Shown one piece after another: positions 23,270 to 34,854 of a stretch of DNA of 64,000 nt (the first letter of the stretch is position 1; each line of letters begins with the position of its first letter). A model generated the notes under the pieces. It did no database searches. It saw only the letters and a list, made by a program, of their open reading frames with translations, and was not told the DNA's origin. The translations under genes were made by a program, and so were the position numbers. This DNA comes from Odobenus rosmarus divergens (taxonomy: Eukaryota > Chordata > Mammalia > Carnivora > Odobenidae): the NCBI RefSeq assembly GCF_000321225.1, contig NW_004450465.1, forward strand, positions 115,979 through 179,978. The letters run 5' to 3'.

Positions 23270-23880
23270 ACAAATAACTATGATGAGTAGGCTTTGAACT
23301 TAAAGAAATGGATACATAAATGCACTTCCCCAGAATAAAAAAGTTTTGTGTTCCTTACATGCAGGTTTGAATTACCCGTTTTGATTTCCTTATAAACATC
23401 ATAGTCATAAAACCTAACTTTTAAAGCTTTAGCTTGTATAACAAAGTCTTGTCTTGTTTGTGTTTTTCCAATTTGGTAGACTACCATATCCATATGTGCT
23501 TGATGGAAAAACTAACTTTTCCAGTGTACCACTCACAGTCTTGGCTTATCTTAGTAGTTTTTATTAAATGGTATTATATTCACACTTGTGTTTAATGTTT
23601 GTCTCAAATTCTGATATATTGTTTTGCAGTGCGCAGAAGCTAAACACCTACCCTTCTTCTACCCTTCCAAGCCGATTTGAGCTTTCTGATGATTTGTATC
23701 TAGTGCTTCTGTTTCATTAATCAGAGGGCATTTATTCTTCTCATTCTCAATCTTTGTTTTCTTCAGTGTTTTCTGTTCATCTTTACTGTCATAGTTTCTT
23801 TTTCATTTCCTGGTCAACCTAGCTGCTGTTTCAAGGGCACTTCTGTGGTTTCTCAGTGGTCTTTCTCATGGGTTGGTTAT
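23270..23880 (-). pseudogene. Possible broken gene copy of unknown parent
   Basis: On the minus strand, about 47 codons ending at a TAG near 23667-23669 form an open, lysine- and glutamate-rich frame. It contains the stretches KDEQKTLKKTKIENEKNK and NETEALDTNHQKAQ. About 20 more codons are in frame upstream after a single stop. Downstream on the same strand there is an AATAAA near 23565 and another 71-codon frame at 23278-23493. The composition is protein-like rather than random for such AT-rich DNA. I do not recognise the parent, see no clear poly(A) tract or target-site duplication, and cannot exclude chance. Confidence 0.3.
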
Positions 23881-23889
23881 CTGTGTACT

Positions 23890-25075
23890 TCTTAGACTTA
23901 ACAAATGTTTTACTAAGTATATCAATGTGAAGAGACGCATAACATATTTGTTTAAATAAATAACACTTCAAAATCTGTATGATTACTAAAAACACACACA
24001 TTAATGTTTGCTTAATTTCAATTATTGAACAACTTAAATAAATGCTGAGGATGATACAATTCTTTTCAACAGTTCCTACTTCTCACTTCTCAATGGCAAT
24101 ATTTATAAAACAATGCATGTCTTCCACGTGATGGCAAGGCAGTGGAGTGCTTGCTGGCTGGATTGGTCAAGCAAAAACCATACCCAGTTGAACTTGAGGG
24201 AATTTTATGGCACACTTAAGATGAAGTAGATGACAAAATTTTATACGCTATATTTTTCAAATTATGTTTTGAAGGGCCTCTGCAATAAAATAGCATATCT
24301 AGTAGTTTTTAGAGCACTGAAAACACTCTGAGTGTGAGGAAAACAATAAAAATGTATTGCAAGCATCCCAGAAGCAGAACTGCTTTTGTCTCGGGTCCTT
24401 CTTTGTTTTTAGTGTGTGGCGGGGTGCCTAGAACCTGACCATCCAGAAAGTGTCTGTTTAATAAATATTGACTTTGTTACAAAACAAAAATCGAACAGCA
24501 CAATGTTCTACACACTCCTGTTACTAAAGCACTCTTCTAACCTTCTGAGAAACACACAGCCATTGAAAGAATTTATGGGGGTGTATGCTCTCGCCTATGT
24601 GTTTTTTTAGTGTGGTGTGTCCGATACAAAGTGAATTATAATTCTTACCAGGTCATTTAAAAATCCCTTCTTTTCTGAATTTTGTTGTTGAACTATTTAG
24701 TCATATTAAGTAATTATTCTGAGTATTTTGTAAAGCATTCTTTCCATCTCAGCCCCAATTGTATATGAATCGTTTGTAATTCCAAGTATTTATTTCCCAA
24801 AGCTTCAGTTTCATGGCAGACTAATGAGAACTGTGACCAGAAGATCTGCCATAGTTAAAAATAATGCCTGCCCTAAGATTCTACCTTTTAATAAAGCACA
24901 CACCAAATCAACCAAATCAAGAATAAAGAGTGAGAATAAATGTTAGTCCTTAGCAAAGGGTATGACTTTTCTCATTCCTGTGCCAACCATCATTAGGTTG
25001 GGAATGACAGAAACAGGCTGACAGAAAGCAGAGAAGTATCTTTGGGTAATGAGATGGCAGGCATGTGGGGCACTG
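23890..25075. other. Unassigned DNA
   Basis: No gene. A short stretch at about 24400-24475 with TTTAATAAATATTGACTTTG resembles the end of an L2 or MIR. The rest is unassigned. Confidence 0.4.
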
Positions 25076-25079
25076 TCGG

Positions 25080-25383
25080 GTGCCTAACTTACTTGTCAGT
25101 CCTTGTTTTTGACTTATTCATCCCAGAGTCTTTCTCTGCCTCCTCAGGTAGGTTAGCTCTCCCTGTCATGTGTTCCCATAGCAACCTGTCCTTCACATTT
25201 CATTATATGCATCAGATATATCTTACTTGGCACATGCATCGATGTCTACATTGTCAGATTATAAATTCCACAAAGGCAAAGACCTCACCTATTCTTGTTC
25301 ATTATTGTTGGCCCAACACCCAGGACAGTGCCTGGCCTTTTGTCAGCATTCAGCAGATATTTGTTGAATGCATGAATTAATTA
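25080..25383 (+). mobile_element. L2 LINE 3' end
   Basis: AAATTCCACAAAGGCAAAGA, CAGGACAGTGCCTGGCC and GATATTTGTTGAATGCATGA form the typical L2 3' end in sense orientation. The 112-codon frame over it is not a gene. Confidence 0.85.
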
Positions 25384-26035
25384 AAATGCAAACCACATGG
25401 GAGATTAAAATTATTGGAATTGATCAGCTTGCTATGGTGATTTCCGATATAATTTGAGTAGAGGAAACAGGAAGGCTTTGCATTTTAAAATCGTCTCTCC
25501 TCCTTCCTCTCCAGGATATTTAAAATTCCACTACTAAGGCATTGCTTCTACAAGGCACCATCGCATCAGATGAAATTTAAAACGAAGAACCCTGTTTTCA
25601 GTCTAGTAGCCAAAAATGATCTCATATAGAAAAGTTCATCCAGGGCAAACTGCCCTGGAAGTTAGCAAAGAGAAGGTCGTGAAGAGGACCAACACAGGGG
25701 TGCAAGGAGAAGGGAAGGTGAGGATGAATGACAGTCGCACTCGGAGCACGTGACCCTGCCTACGGCTGACTCCTGACCAGAACAAGCCAAGTGGTCCTGT
25801 TACGCAGGGAAGGCCTGTGATGGCTGATGTTTCAACTGATGTGGATGAGAGGTTTAAAAATAGAAGTGGTGCTCAGGACAAAATGTGCCCCTTTGCTACT
25901 TTTCATCTGTCTGTTCCTATTTATGCACATCATATCATGTAAGGGACAACTTTTCACACATCTTTCTCATTTTTTCCTGGGGACATACTGCCCAGAAAAT
26001 TACTTTGTGTACTAAAAGTTATAAGAAAAACTGTC
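25384..26035. other. Unassigned DNA
   Basis: No gene or confident repeat; short chance frames only. Confidence 0.4.
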
Positions 26036-26054
26036 TAGAGGACAATTCACTTTT

Positions 26055-26145
26055 TTATTGTTATGTTAATCACCATACATTACATCATTAGTTTTTGATG
26101 TAGTGTTCCATGATTCATTGTTTGTGCATAACACCCAGTGCTCCA
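26055..26145 (-). mobile_element. Very short carnivoran L1 3' end, antisense
   Basis: Only about 91 bases of the lineage-specific L1 3' UTR remain, read antisense: TTATTGTTATGTTAATCACC, TTACATCATTAGTTTTTGAT and ATAACACCCAGTGCTCCA. A perfect 19-base target-site duplication, TAGAGGACAATTCACTTTT, lies at 26036-26054 and 26146-26164; its terminal Ts overlap the tail. This is an extreme 5' truncation. Confidence 0.93.
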
Positions 26146-26164
26146 TAGAGGACAATTCACTTTT

Positions 26165-27235
26165 AAAAATTAGTATGCAGTTAATTTACCTGGAAAGTAC
26201 ACTAGTAGACAAAACCCAGTCATTTATTTTGTCTGCTTTCATAAAGCACTAAGAGCTCAAAGTAAATGTAACAGTCGTTGACTGAGAAAAACAAGTTGTT
26301 CCCTTTCAAATCATCAACCACATAATAGAGTATGAAAAGGGACATCCTTGACACTGGAATCATTTGATTTTGATTTGCTACTGAGCACATATTGAATGGC
26401 ATTTTTAAATGGGCTCTGCTAGTCATATTCTATTAAGGAGTACTTATATTTCTTAGTAAGAAGTCCAAAATGCGTAGATTTTTCATGTGTTAAATGGCAG
26501 GTGAGTCTTATCATTAAATATCAAGAAAGTCTTTGGACACTGATGATGTATATTTAAGTTCATTCCTTAAGAAACTAGACTTCAAAATGAGGAAAGAATA
26601 CAAATCAGAAAGGAAAGTTAAAAGCAATTAATAACTGGTGATTAGGGCCAGAATCAAATTTTAGAAGTTATCTTAGAACCAAAAAAAAAAGAAAAAAAAA
26701 TGCTCCTGGGGCATTTTGTAGCACCATTAATTTGACTCTTTACTACTTGAAATAAGTAAGGCATATGTGTTTTTACTCCTAGATAAACTGTCACTAACAG
26801 CCAAAAGTAACAAGAGGCCAAGCCAGGGTTGAATTTAATTCTCTTAATATGCCCTTTTGCCTCAGAATGTTTCATGGTTAAAGTGAATTCATTCCCATGT
26901 TAATATCAGTGAGACATGAGAAGTGATTCTTTTCCATAATCATACCACTAAATTCAACCAAACGCTTGAAGAAACAATATCATTAATTGTGTGGGGAAAC
27001 CAAGTAAGAATATTATTAGTCAAATAAGTGATATAAATCATTGCCTTCTTATAATTCAGGAAAAAAATTAAGTATTTCTTTCCAAAATTCCTTGATATGA
27101 TGGTTTGGAAGCTGAAGTTCCACTGATGACAATAATTAGATGATGTCTTCTCTCTCTGATCATTGACCTAATGGACAGGGCATTTGTGGATAAACTTCAG
27201 GAGGGCAGATCCGTGGTGTGCCCACCCTACAGCCA
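26165..27235. other. Unassigned AT-rich DNA
   Basis: No gene or confident repeat seen. Confidence 0.45.
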
Positions 27236-27239
27236 GTAG

Positions 27240-27411
27240 ACCCGGCCACAACTCCAGCTTAGCCAATCACTGATGGTGCAATCGGAGGCAATTTATGTAA
27301 CTCAGTAAGCCTTAGTTTACTCATTTGTAAAATAAAGATACTCATAGTCCATCTTGTGGAGTTATTGGGAAAATAAGAAGTAATGAGTGTTAGGCACTGA
27401 TCTTAAATTTA
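27240..27411 (+). repeat. MIR SINE
   Basis: GTAACTCAGTAAGCCTTAGT, TTTACTCATTTGTAAAATAA and GTTATTGGGAAAATAAG follow the sense MIR layout. Confidence 0.8.
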
Positions 27412-28070
27412 TGTTGCTCATTTTGAGTTTTATAGACATGTATTTCCCATTGACCTATGACCACCAAAAGCCAAACCAGCTGCAAAATTTAAAACAAAAA
27501 CATTTCCTGTGTTTAAATGGAAGTATCCCGTACCCTTACTCTCACTTTCAGCCTCCCTACCCCCCAACAAGGCAGAAGAATCTCACAGGATGAGACTAAA
27601 GAGTGAAACAAATGGACAATGATTTATGTTCAATCATCCATCTTCCTTTAAGCAAGCTGACCGAACAAGAATTCACATTTGCAATATCCTAAAGAGGGAT
27701 ACAAAGTTGTTAGGGAAGAGTTAGGTGAACAAACAGAGCAGAAACAGAAAGAAAGGGGTAAAGTATATCAGAGTCTAGGGAACCCAGTCTGAAAAAAAGT
27801 GATTTGTAAACATGCATTCAATTCATATATGTAGCAAGCTACTTAGAGAATATGTGTGCAGTATAAACTTCCAAAGCAAAAACTTTATCTTCTTATGACA
27901 TTCAGTTATACTGAAGAGTATTCATCGTTCAATAAAAAATTTGCAAAGTAAGAATAGTTTTATATAAACCTGGCTCATAATTCAGTATGCCAAAGTACTT
28001 CAGGGATCTCTCTCTTTCCATATATATGTATGTATGTATCCGAAAAGAGAAGCTTAAATATTATCTGCTC
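27412..28070. other. Unassigned DNA
   Basis: No gene. A short ATGT tract lies at about 28022-28038, and the interval ends in the SINE target site. Confidence 0.4.
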
Positions 28071-28084
28071 AAGCCTCTTAATTT

Positions 28085-28299
28085 TATTTTTCTAAAGGTT
28101 ATTTTATTTTATTCTTTTAAAGATTTTATTTATTTATTTGTCAGAGAGACAGAGACCACAAGCAGGGGGAGTGGCAGGCAGAGGGAGAAGCAGGCTCTCG
28201 GCCAAACAAGGAGCCCAATATGGGACTCGATCCCATGGCCCTGGGATCATGACCTGAGCCAAAGGCAGACCTTAACTGACCGAGCCACCCAGGTGTCCC
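28085..28299 (-). mobile_element. SINEC (tRNA-Lys SINE), antisense
   Basis: Reversed tail and CT stretch, then GGGATCATGACCTGAGCC, then the reversed head GAGCCACCCAGGTGTCCC. Perfect 14-base target-site duplication AAGCCTCTTAATTT at 28071-28084 and 28300-28313. Confidence 0.97.
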
Positions 28300-28313
28300 A
28301 AGCCTCTTAATTT

Positions 28314-29320
28314 CAGAGAAAAAAAAAATCTAAGCCCAGATTATTTATCATTTTCTAACTCACAGAGCTAGTTAGAAATGAGGAGTTCTGGTTCCCAGGT
28401 GGAAAAGACCATGCATCAGCAACCATGCCCTACATTCAGTCAATTCACTAGAAGCTTTGGTCCTGCTCCAAAATTGTTGATCCATGGCCATCAGGCAGGT
28501 CTCCTTTTCTCCTAATTCCACTCCCCCTCTCGCAACCAAGTTTAAAACTGGATCATCCAAAATTTCCCCACATGGCCAGTTTCCTAAATTCTCTTCAAGA
28601 TTCTTCAATTAAATAATTTGCTTAAAGTTTTCTACTTAATGAAAAAACTCAACTCCAACCTCTAACAACTAGACTCCAGCCAAGATGAGTAATCAGGTGA
28701 AACTGAAAAGCAAGAGAGGACCTTGTTTAAGTCCTGAAGCAAGCATTCCCTGAGGGCAGAGGGTCAAATGGCTTAGCTAGAAGAACAGTGCCACCCTTTG
28801 GGGAAAGAGAGTTTGGTTCCTCAGATGCTTCTAAAATGGTATTTAAAGGAATGTTCTCAAACTGAGAACACTCATATTTAATCCTCTCTCTTTCTTTTAT
28901 TTTCATTTATTTTGCTGACATCAAGTACAGAGATTTAAATTTTGGGTTAGTCATAATCCTACTTCATGACATAGTCATCGCTGTTGCATTTAAGGCAAGG
29001 TCTGCTTTTAGTTAGTTAGTTTTTGAATTAATAATTTTTAATAATGTACTAAGCCTGATGGGCCCACCACACCCAAACAAAAGCAAGGCCCCTGGCCATA
29101 ACCTCCATGCAGCCCATCCCACCCTATGTCCTTGCCTGGCCCCCACCCAGGATGACCTGGCTCATGCAGGCCTGGACCAGATTTGAGGCACGATTGTCAC
29201 AGGCAACAATATTTCTGAATGTTTTGTTATATTGAACTAACAGTTATTTTTCTAAGTATCACCACTGACCAATCCCATGATTTTCTGATAATTAAATTAA
29301 AGATTAAAATATGGAGAAGC
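28314..29320. other. Unassigned DNA
   Basis: No gene. A GC-richer patch at about 29050-29190 is rich in CCC runs and unassigned. Confidence 0.4.
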
Positions 29321-29324
29321 AAGA

Positions 29325-29570
29325 AGGCAGTTTGGTTAAAGCCTTGAATTCTGGAATCAGACCACTTTGGGTTTAACTTCGAGGGTCACTACTTACTACC
29401 AGCACTTAACTTTCACCCTGGCAAGCTGTATAACCTCTTTAAGTTTCAATTTCATCATAATGAAGGACAACAGTAGCTAGTTTTGTGAGAATGTGCCCTT
29501 ACAATCATGAAAACTGTCCTAGTGCTGGGCACAGGGAAAATGCTCGATATATGCAAGTTAGTATAATTTC
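29325..29570 (+). repeat. MIR SINE, near full length
   Basis: Covers the tRNA-like head side (GGTTAAAGCCTTGAATTCTG, GGAATCAGACCACTTTGGGT), the core (ATAACCTCTTTAAGTTTCAA) and the tail side (AGTGCTGGGCACAGGGAAAA). Confidence 0.88.
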
Positions 29571-29699
29571 TACCATTCTCTGGGAAACACTTTTTAAGTA
29601 TTATGTTTAAAATGTATAGTAACAACATGTCATAAAACAAATTTCATGTCAATGTGGATCTTTAATTCCAAGAAGATGATCACTGTTACTACATGTAAT

Positions 29700-29900
29700 A
29701 ATAACAATATGCTACATTTTTTAGGCTACATGGTTTTTAGAATGTTTTTACGTCATCATAATACATACATAAGAGTTTTATGAGGTATGTTGAGCAGGCA
29801 ACATTATTTCAAATTAATACAGTTGAGATTCAGTGAAATTAAATAACTGGTAAAAGTGCGTGGCACACATATGCCTGAAATCATCTGACATTCAATAATT
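29700..29900 (-). repeat. MIR SINE, antisense
   Basis: TTATGAGGTATGTTGAGCAG, GTTGAGATTCAGTGAAATTA and AATAACTGGTAAAAGTG follow the antisense MIR order. It faces the MIR at 29325-29570. Confidence 0.6.
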
Positions 29901-30600
29901 TTGTTTGTCTTTGATCCCTCCATTTTGCTCTGAGAATGTGGGCAGTGTTTTAGGGACTCTCTCCTTTATGCTACCTGGTCATATTTTGTCACTTGGAGCA
30001 AGGTAGACACCTCTTTCCCAACGAAGGAAATATATCACATAGTTTCCTATCATGGACCATTTCTTTCAAAAGCCAAACACACACCAAAACATTTTCCTTA
30101 ATTTATTTTTATTACTATTACCATTTATTGCATCCTGTTTATTGCAGAAAATATTTTAATTTCCTTGGAACCTGACATATGTCATTTGCCATTTCTCTTG
30201 TATTAATCAGCAAGTCGTCCAAAGCATTTGAATGGCCTTCAAATTCAGAAACAGCATTGTAAACTTTTCCTGAGCTGGAAGTGACTGGTCTAAATAGGCC
30301 TGTACTTCCTGATGTATCTTAATTTCTAGATTAATAAAGACTCTTGTCTACTCAGAGTTAAGAGCTTCATCATTTTATTTATACTATTTTATTTTCAAGT
30401 TGAATTAACATGAAAAACACCATTTTGTGAACAAGTCAAACTTCCTTTAGCTTGGCTAATATGAACAGACTTATATCAGTACTTCAAAAATGTCTAATTT
30501 TACATTTAAGTGTTCAAGTCATTTCATTTATATTCTATTTTCCACATGACCATCAGAATTATATTTTATAATACAGTGTGTCAATCATCTACTAAAAAAG
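29901..30600. other. Unassigned AT-rich DNA
   Basis: No gene or confident repeat seen. Confidence 0.45.
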
Positions 30601-30604
30601 TTCT

Positions 30605-31115
30605 AATAGCTTTCATTGTTCTTTGAATAAAATTCAAATTCCTTTCCATGGTCTTCAAGGTATATATATCCTGGCTGTCCTCTCCCCTTCCAGCGTCCTT
30701 CCCACCATTATCTCCTCCCTCACTGCTCCACAGCCATTCTGATCTGTTTTCTAATCCTCCAACCCTCCAAGATCTCTCTTTCTTTAGAGCCTGTGCATTG
30801 GAAGTTCAAGATGGCAGGGTGCTTCTTGCCGTTCAATTCTCTGCTGGAATATCACCTATTCATAAAAGCTGTCTAGAGCACCCAATCTAGATTTTTCACC
30901 CTCCCAAACAACTCCCTGTGTTAGTCTTTGCATACATTACTTAAAATCATCTTTTTTGAGTTTATGGTTTCGTTTTCTGTCTACCCCCATTAGAATATAA
31001 CCTCAGTGAGAATAGTGAATTTGCATATCTTGTTTGCCACCAGCCCCCTAGCCTCTCTAAGAGTTCCTGGAATATAAGAAGTACTCAATCAATACTTAAT
31101 GAAAACACAAATGTT
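30605..31115 (+). mobile_element. L2 LINE 3' part
   Basis: A pyrimidine-rich L2 body (CTGCTCCACAGCCATTCTGA) is followed by CCCCCATTAGAATATAACCT and GAAGTACTCAATCAATACTT, the L2 3' end. It is ancient, in sense orientation. Confidence 0.85.
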
Positions 31116-31838
31116 GGGATGAATTGATAACACATCTATGGACAATAGCCTTAAATCTAAGTCTGTCTCACTCTGAACTCACTCTCTCCCCACTTGCCTT
31201 CACGTTTTGGAAATGGTACAGTAAGTTGTGGTTCATTCCAGAGTCTATAGGGGTAGCTCTTCTTGTATTCCAGAGAACTAGACCTTCTTGTTTGTGAGTT
31301 ATATAGTCACAACTCTCATGCTTACCTGGCTTTCCCCAACAGGAAGACAATGCCAATACTTGCATATAAAAAAATGAGGCTTATTAGAAAAAACTAGTAG
31401 ATCAGACAAATGGGGTAAGAAATCTCACAGAACCAATGGAAAGGAAGAGCTTGACCTTTTCCTTTGAAACTCTACAGCTGGATGAACAGTAAGTAGTACA
31501 AGAAAGCAGCAAAGGCTTACAACACATTTTAATCCAAATCCAAATATAACCCTGTGGATCTCATGAGATAGAGGAATGTATCTGAGATAACATGACAGAG
31601 GGACCACACTCCCTCATCCTCCACCCCAAGTCAAAGAACCAATTTCTGGAAAGTCCCCTGACCAATGAATGATTTAGAAGAGCAGGGCAAATCCTAGGAC
31701 TATTCAAATCAAAATAGAAGTAGGGATTTTCCCAAGTCTAGATGAATATAAATTTCTAAATTGGGGCCAGGACTGCCCTCTTTTCTGAGAGCAAGTGGAT
31801 GTTTCAGTTAGAATTCTGCTCCAAAGCAAGAAAATCTA
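31116..31838. other. Unassigned DNA
   Basis: No gene or confident repeat seen. Confidence 0.4.
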
Positions 31839-31839
31839 A

Positions 31840-32235
31840 ATTAATGATGTTCTTTAGAAACTAGACATTGATTTCTCTCTCACAAAATCATCAGGGATCC
31901 AGGTTCCTTTCAACTTGCAACTCTGTCATTCTCAGGATGTGACTTTCTCCTCCTAATCCATATACCTGCTGGAACTCCAGCCATCGTGTCTGCATTTTAG
32001 CCAATAGGAAAAAGGGAATAAGAAAAGCACACCACCTCCCTTCCAGAATATTTCCATTAAGTCATACACAACACCGCTGCTTATTTCCCATTAGCCAAAC
32101 CTTAGTCATGAAACCAAACCAGCTTCAAAAGGCCAAAAAATATTTAATCCAGGCAGCCATGATTGCAGCTACGAACGAGAAGTTCTAGTGAAAATGAAGA
32201 AACAGAACACGGATATTTGGTCTGAACTAGGGCTT
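31840..32235. repeat. Old interspersed repeat, family not named
   Basis: AAATCATCAGGGATCCAGGT, CTGGAACTCCAGCCATCGTG, TTCCCATTAGCCAAACCTTA and ACACGGATATTTGGTCTGAA follow the order of a common placental interspersed repeat. I could not assign its family or class. Confidence 0.45.
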
Positions 32236-32495
32236 CTGCTATACAGAACAAAACCATCTTCTGGGACTTTCTGTCCACAGTACTGAGTCTTCTACTTGCC
32301 GCAGTTAGGAATCTCAAAAGGAGAGCTGAGCTTGGAGCCCTGCAGCATGCTCTTTGGGGTAAAACTGCTAGTGCTTATACTGCATCCAGCTCAGTGTGGG
32401 TTAGTATGAATGTAGGCTTGACACTATGAAGACAAATACAACAACTTGAGGGCATTGCTTATTGTAACCAAACCAAAGGAGAGTTTGTCTGCCCG
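32236..32495. other. Unassigned DNA
   Basis: No gene or confident repeat seen. Confidence 0.4.
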
Positions 32496-32499
32496 ATTC

Positions 32500-33020
32500 A
32501 ACAGCAACTCAATAAAAACTGACACCAGGCTTTTGCAGTGAAGAAAGATAGGCTATTTATTGGTAGAGCATCATCCATGGGAATGGGGAACTAATGCTGT
32601 AAGTCTCAGACTCCCTGATGGCTTGCAAGTGAAGGTTTTTAAGGGCAAAATTTGGGGCAGAAATCTCCTGAGAAGGTAGACACCTTTGATTGGAAGACCA
32701 TAAGTCATGCTAGCAGGTGTTCTCGTGCTACTTCATCTGGTACCCCAGGAAGTCTTCTCCATCCCAAGAGACTTAGAATCTGAAAAAAAATAGATGTCTT
32801 TATTATTTATGTTAGAGACTCCATTAGGTACATCTGGTGATTATATCTCTAGGGTAGTACTGGTTAGCTACTTGTCCTACAGGTTTCTTTGAATGATAAG
32901 CAAGCATTCCTATCCCTTGAGCCTAGGCCTATGTGTTTCTTGGCCAGTCTGGTTGTGCCTGGGGTTGATATGACCCCCACCTCCCTGTTGTTTATTCTTC
33001 CATCTGAACTGACAAGAAAA
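32500..33020 (-). mobile_element. Candidate retroviral LTR, antisense
   Basis: Read on the minus strand, the segment has an AATAAA polyadenylation-type signal (complement of 32553-32558) near its 3' end. It finishes with TTTTTATTGAGTTGCTGTTG followed by AATCGGGCAGACA, which resembles an LTR R/U5 end. The upstream composition also fits an ERV LTR. No internal ERV genes are attached, so a solo LTR is likely if the call is right. Confidence 0.4.
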
Positions 33021-33213
33021 AAGTTGAAAATTTTTATTAAAAACTTAATTCCTATGATGTCATTTTATCAATGCACCTGGTATAAAAAACTTAAGCATAA
33101 GGCTTTAATAGACATGAGACGTATTCCTTCCTGCTTACCTTTCCTTCTGTCTCTGTATCTCTTCTCTTGATGAGTAAGCAGTCTCAGAGTTTCAGGAATC
33201 ACCAAAGAGAGGG

Positions 33214-33502
33214 ATCAGCAAACTATTGTCGGCTGGCCAAATTTAACCCACTGCTTATTTTTAGAAATAAAGTTTTATGAGAGCACAGACAATGGAACAT
33301 ATTAAAAGTCTAATTCCTCACTATGGACTTACACTATCTAAAGTTTTATTGGAGCACAGTCACATCTATTCACCTATATATTGTCTATGGCTGTTTTCAT
33401 TCTGTAATAGCAAAACTGAGTAGTGACAGAGATCGTTTGGCCCACAAAACCTGAAATACTTCTATGTGGCCATTTTACAGGAAAGGTTCACCAATCCCTG
33501 AC
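33214..33502 (+). mobile_element. Non-autonomous hAT-type DNA transposon, copy 2
   Basis: Starts AGGGATCAGCAAACTATTG and ends GGTTCACCAATCCCTG, inverted termini matching the family of 21385-21602. The interior holds the usual AAAGTTTTATTGGAGCACAG and TTGTCTATGGCTGTTTTCAT. A second AAAGTTTTATGAGAGCACAG about 70 bases upstream indicates an internal partial duplication. Confidence 0.78.
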
Positions 33503-33537
33503 TTCCGGTCTTGGACCAGGAAATACTTTAGAAATGA

Positions 33538-33906
33538 CCCAGTGCATGGGTTCCCATCTTTGATCCTTCAAAAAATATAATACTTCTTTCCCCCCCATCC
33601 AGTGCCTTTTGTCTTAAAAGATTGTATCTACCAAAATAAACTTGTTAATTAAATAATTTAATGCACATAATGACTTTCTATCAGAATAGCTGCTCAGCAC
33701 AGGACAACTGGTGGGGCCACATTAAGCTGCTATTGTTATTGCCATAAAAAATAAAGAGACAGTTTTATGCAGACACTGTGCCCTAATTGAGGAGGACATA
33801 ATGGATTTCAACTAAACTTTATTTAAGATACATTAAGGTTTTTGGATTCCCTTGACATTCTAAAGGACTCAGGGGAGTTTGGAGCCCCCAGTTTGAGAAT
33901 TACATA
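33538..33906. mobile_element. Possible second hAT-type element
   Basis: The left end CAGTGCATGGGTTCCCATC and right end CCAGTTTGAGAATTACATAG loosely resemble the inverted termini of Charlie/MER5-type hAT elements. The interior is not recognised and no 8-base duplication is visible. Confidence 0.3.
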
Positions 33907-34850
33907 GGTGTAGAAACCAACCTAGAGGAGGCTCTTGCTCAATCTCACCAAGTAAGATTTAATAGTAAGACCCAGGTGTTCAGACTCATCTTTCTCTTTA
34001 TTGCCTTGCCTACTGCCTGAATGTGTAAGAAACCAGGAAATAATGGGTTAGTCTCCTACTCCCTCACTAAATATACACCAGTAAACAATATGGATTCCTC
34101 AGAGAGTTGGGGCCCTCACAGAAAGATCAGGTTGGGTCTGAACCTTGAAAAACCAATAAATCTCTTGGAAGGGATTTTCTTTAAAAAAAGAAAGACAGGA
34201 AAAAATATACTATTTTAAAATGTTAATGGAGAGTCAGTCTGTTTGAACACCTAACTTTCTAAGCACAACATATCTAAAGTACCCTTAATTATTACCAGAG
34301 TAAAACAACTGTTGGAGTCTTCTGCACTCTCCCAAGGAATTCAGGCGATTCTTTGGGATAGCTTCTTCTCCTTCTCAACATCACATTCTGCCCCTCCCGC
34401 CCCCATTTTACCCATTTGGCAAGAAACGCATTCTTGTTACTGTGGTCTTCTCTCCCTACAGCATTGAAAATTTGCTGAATAATTTGTTCAAGTTACCAGG
34501 AGTGATTCCAACTCTATCCTCCACATTCACTGGCAACTTTGGAAGTGTTTTGCCTGGAAACAGGATTAAGCCTTTTACTAGTTGGATTGGGAAAAGGCCA
34601 CACAAATTCCTTGGCAAAGAAGTCTCAGAATCAAACTCTTTTATTTCTCACTTTAAATGTGTTATAGAGTTTTTGTTGTTGTTGTTCTTTTGTAGTTCAT
34701 TATTCCATTTAGAAATAAAATGTCAGCAAAGTGACAATAAGCATTATTGAAGAATCCTTTACTGTTTTAATTTACTGGGGATACAAATAGAAAATAGAAA
34801 CCAACAAAAAAAGAGATTTTCCCCTTTAAATGATCCAGAAATTGTAATAC
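33907..34850. other. Unassigned DNA
   Basis: No supported gene. A 102-codon frame at 34442-34750 begins near a CTTCTCTCCCTACAG tract that looks like a splice acceptor, but I recognise no protein in it. Confidence 0.4.
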
Positions 34851-34854
34851 TAAG

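Noticed and set aside
23620..23632. Plus-strand splice-acceptor-like TTGTTTTGCAG
   Set aside because: No open exon or donor follows on the plus strand. The protein-like signal there is on the minus strand.
25042..25380. 112-codon plus-strand frame
   Set aside because: It lies over a sense L2 3' end. No protein family is recognised and the L2 match explains the DNA.
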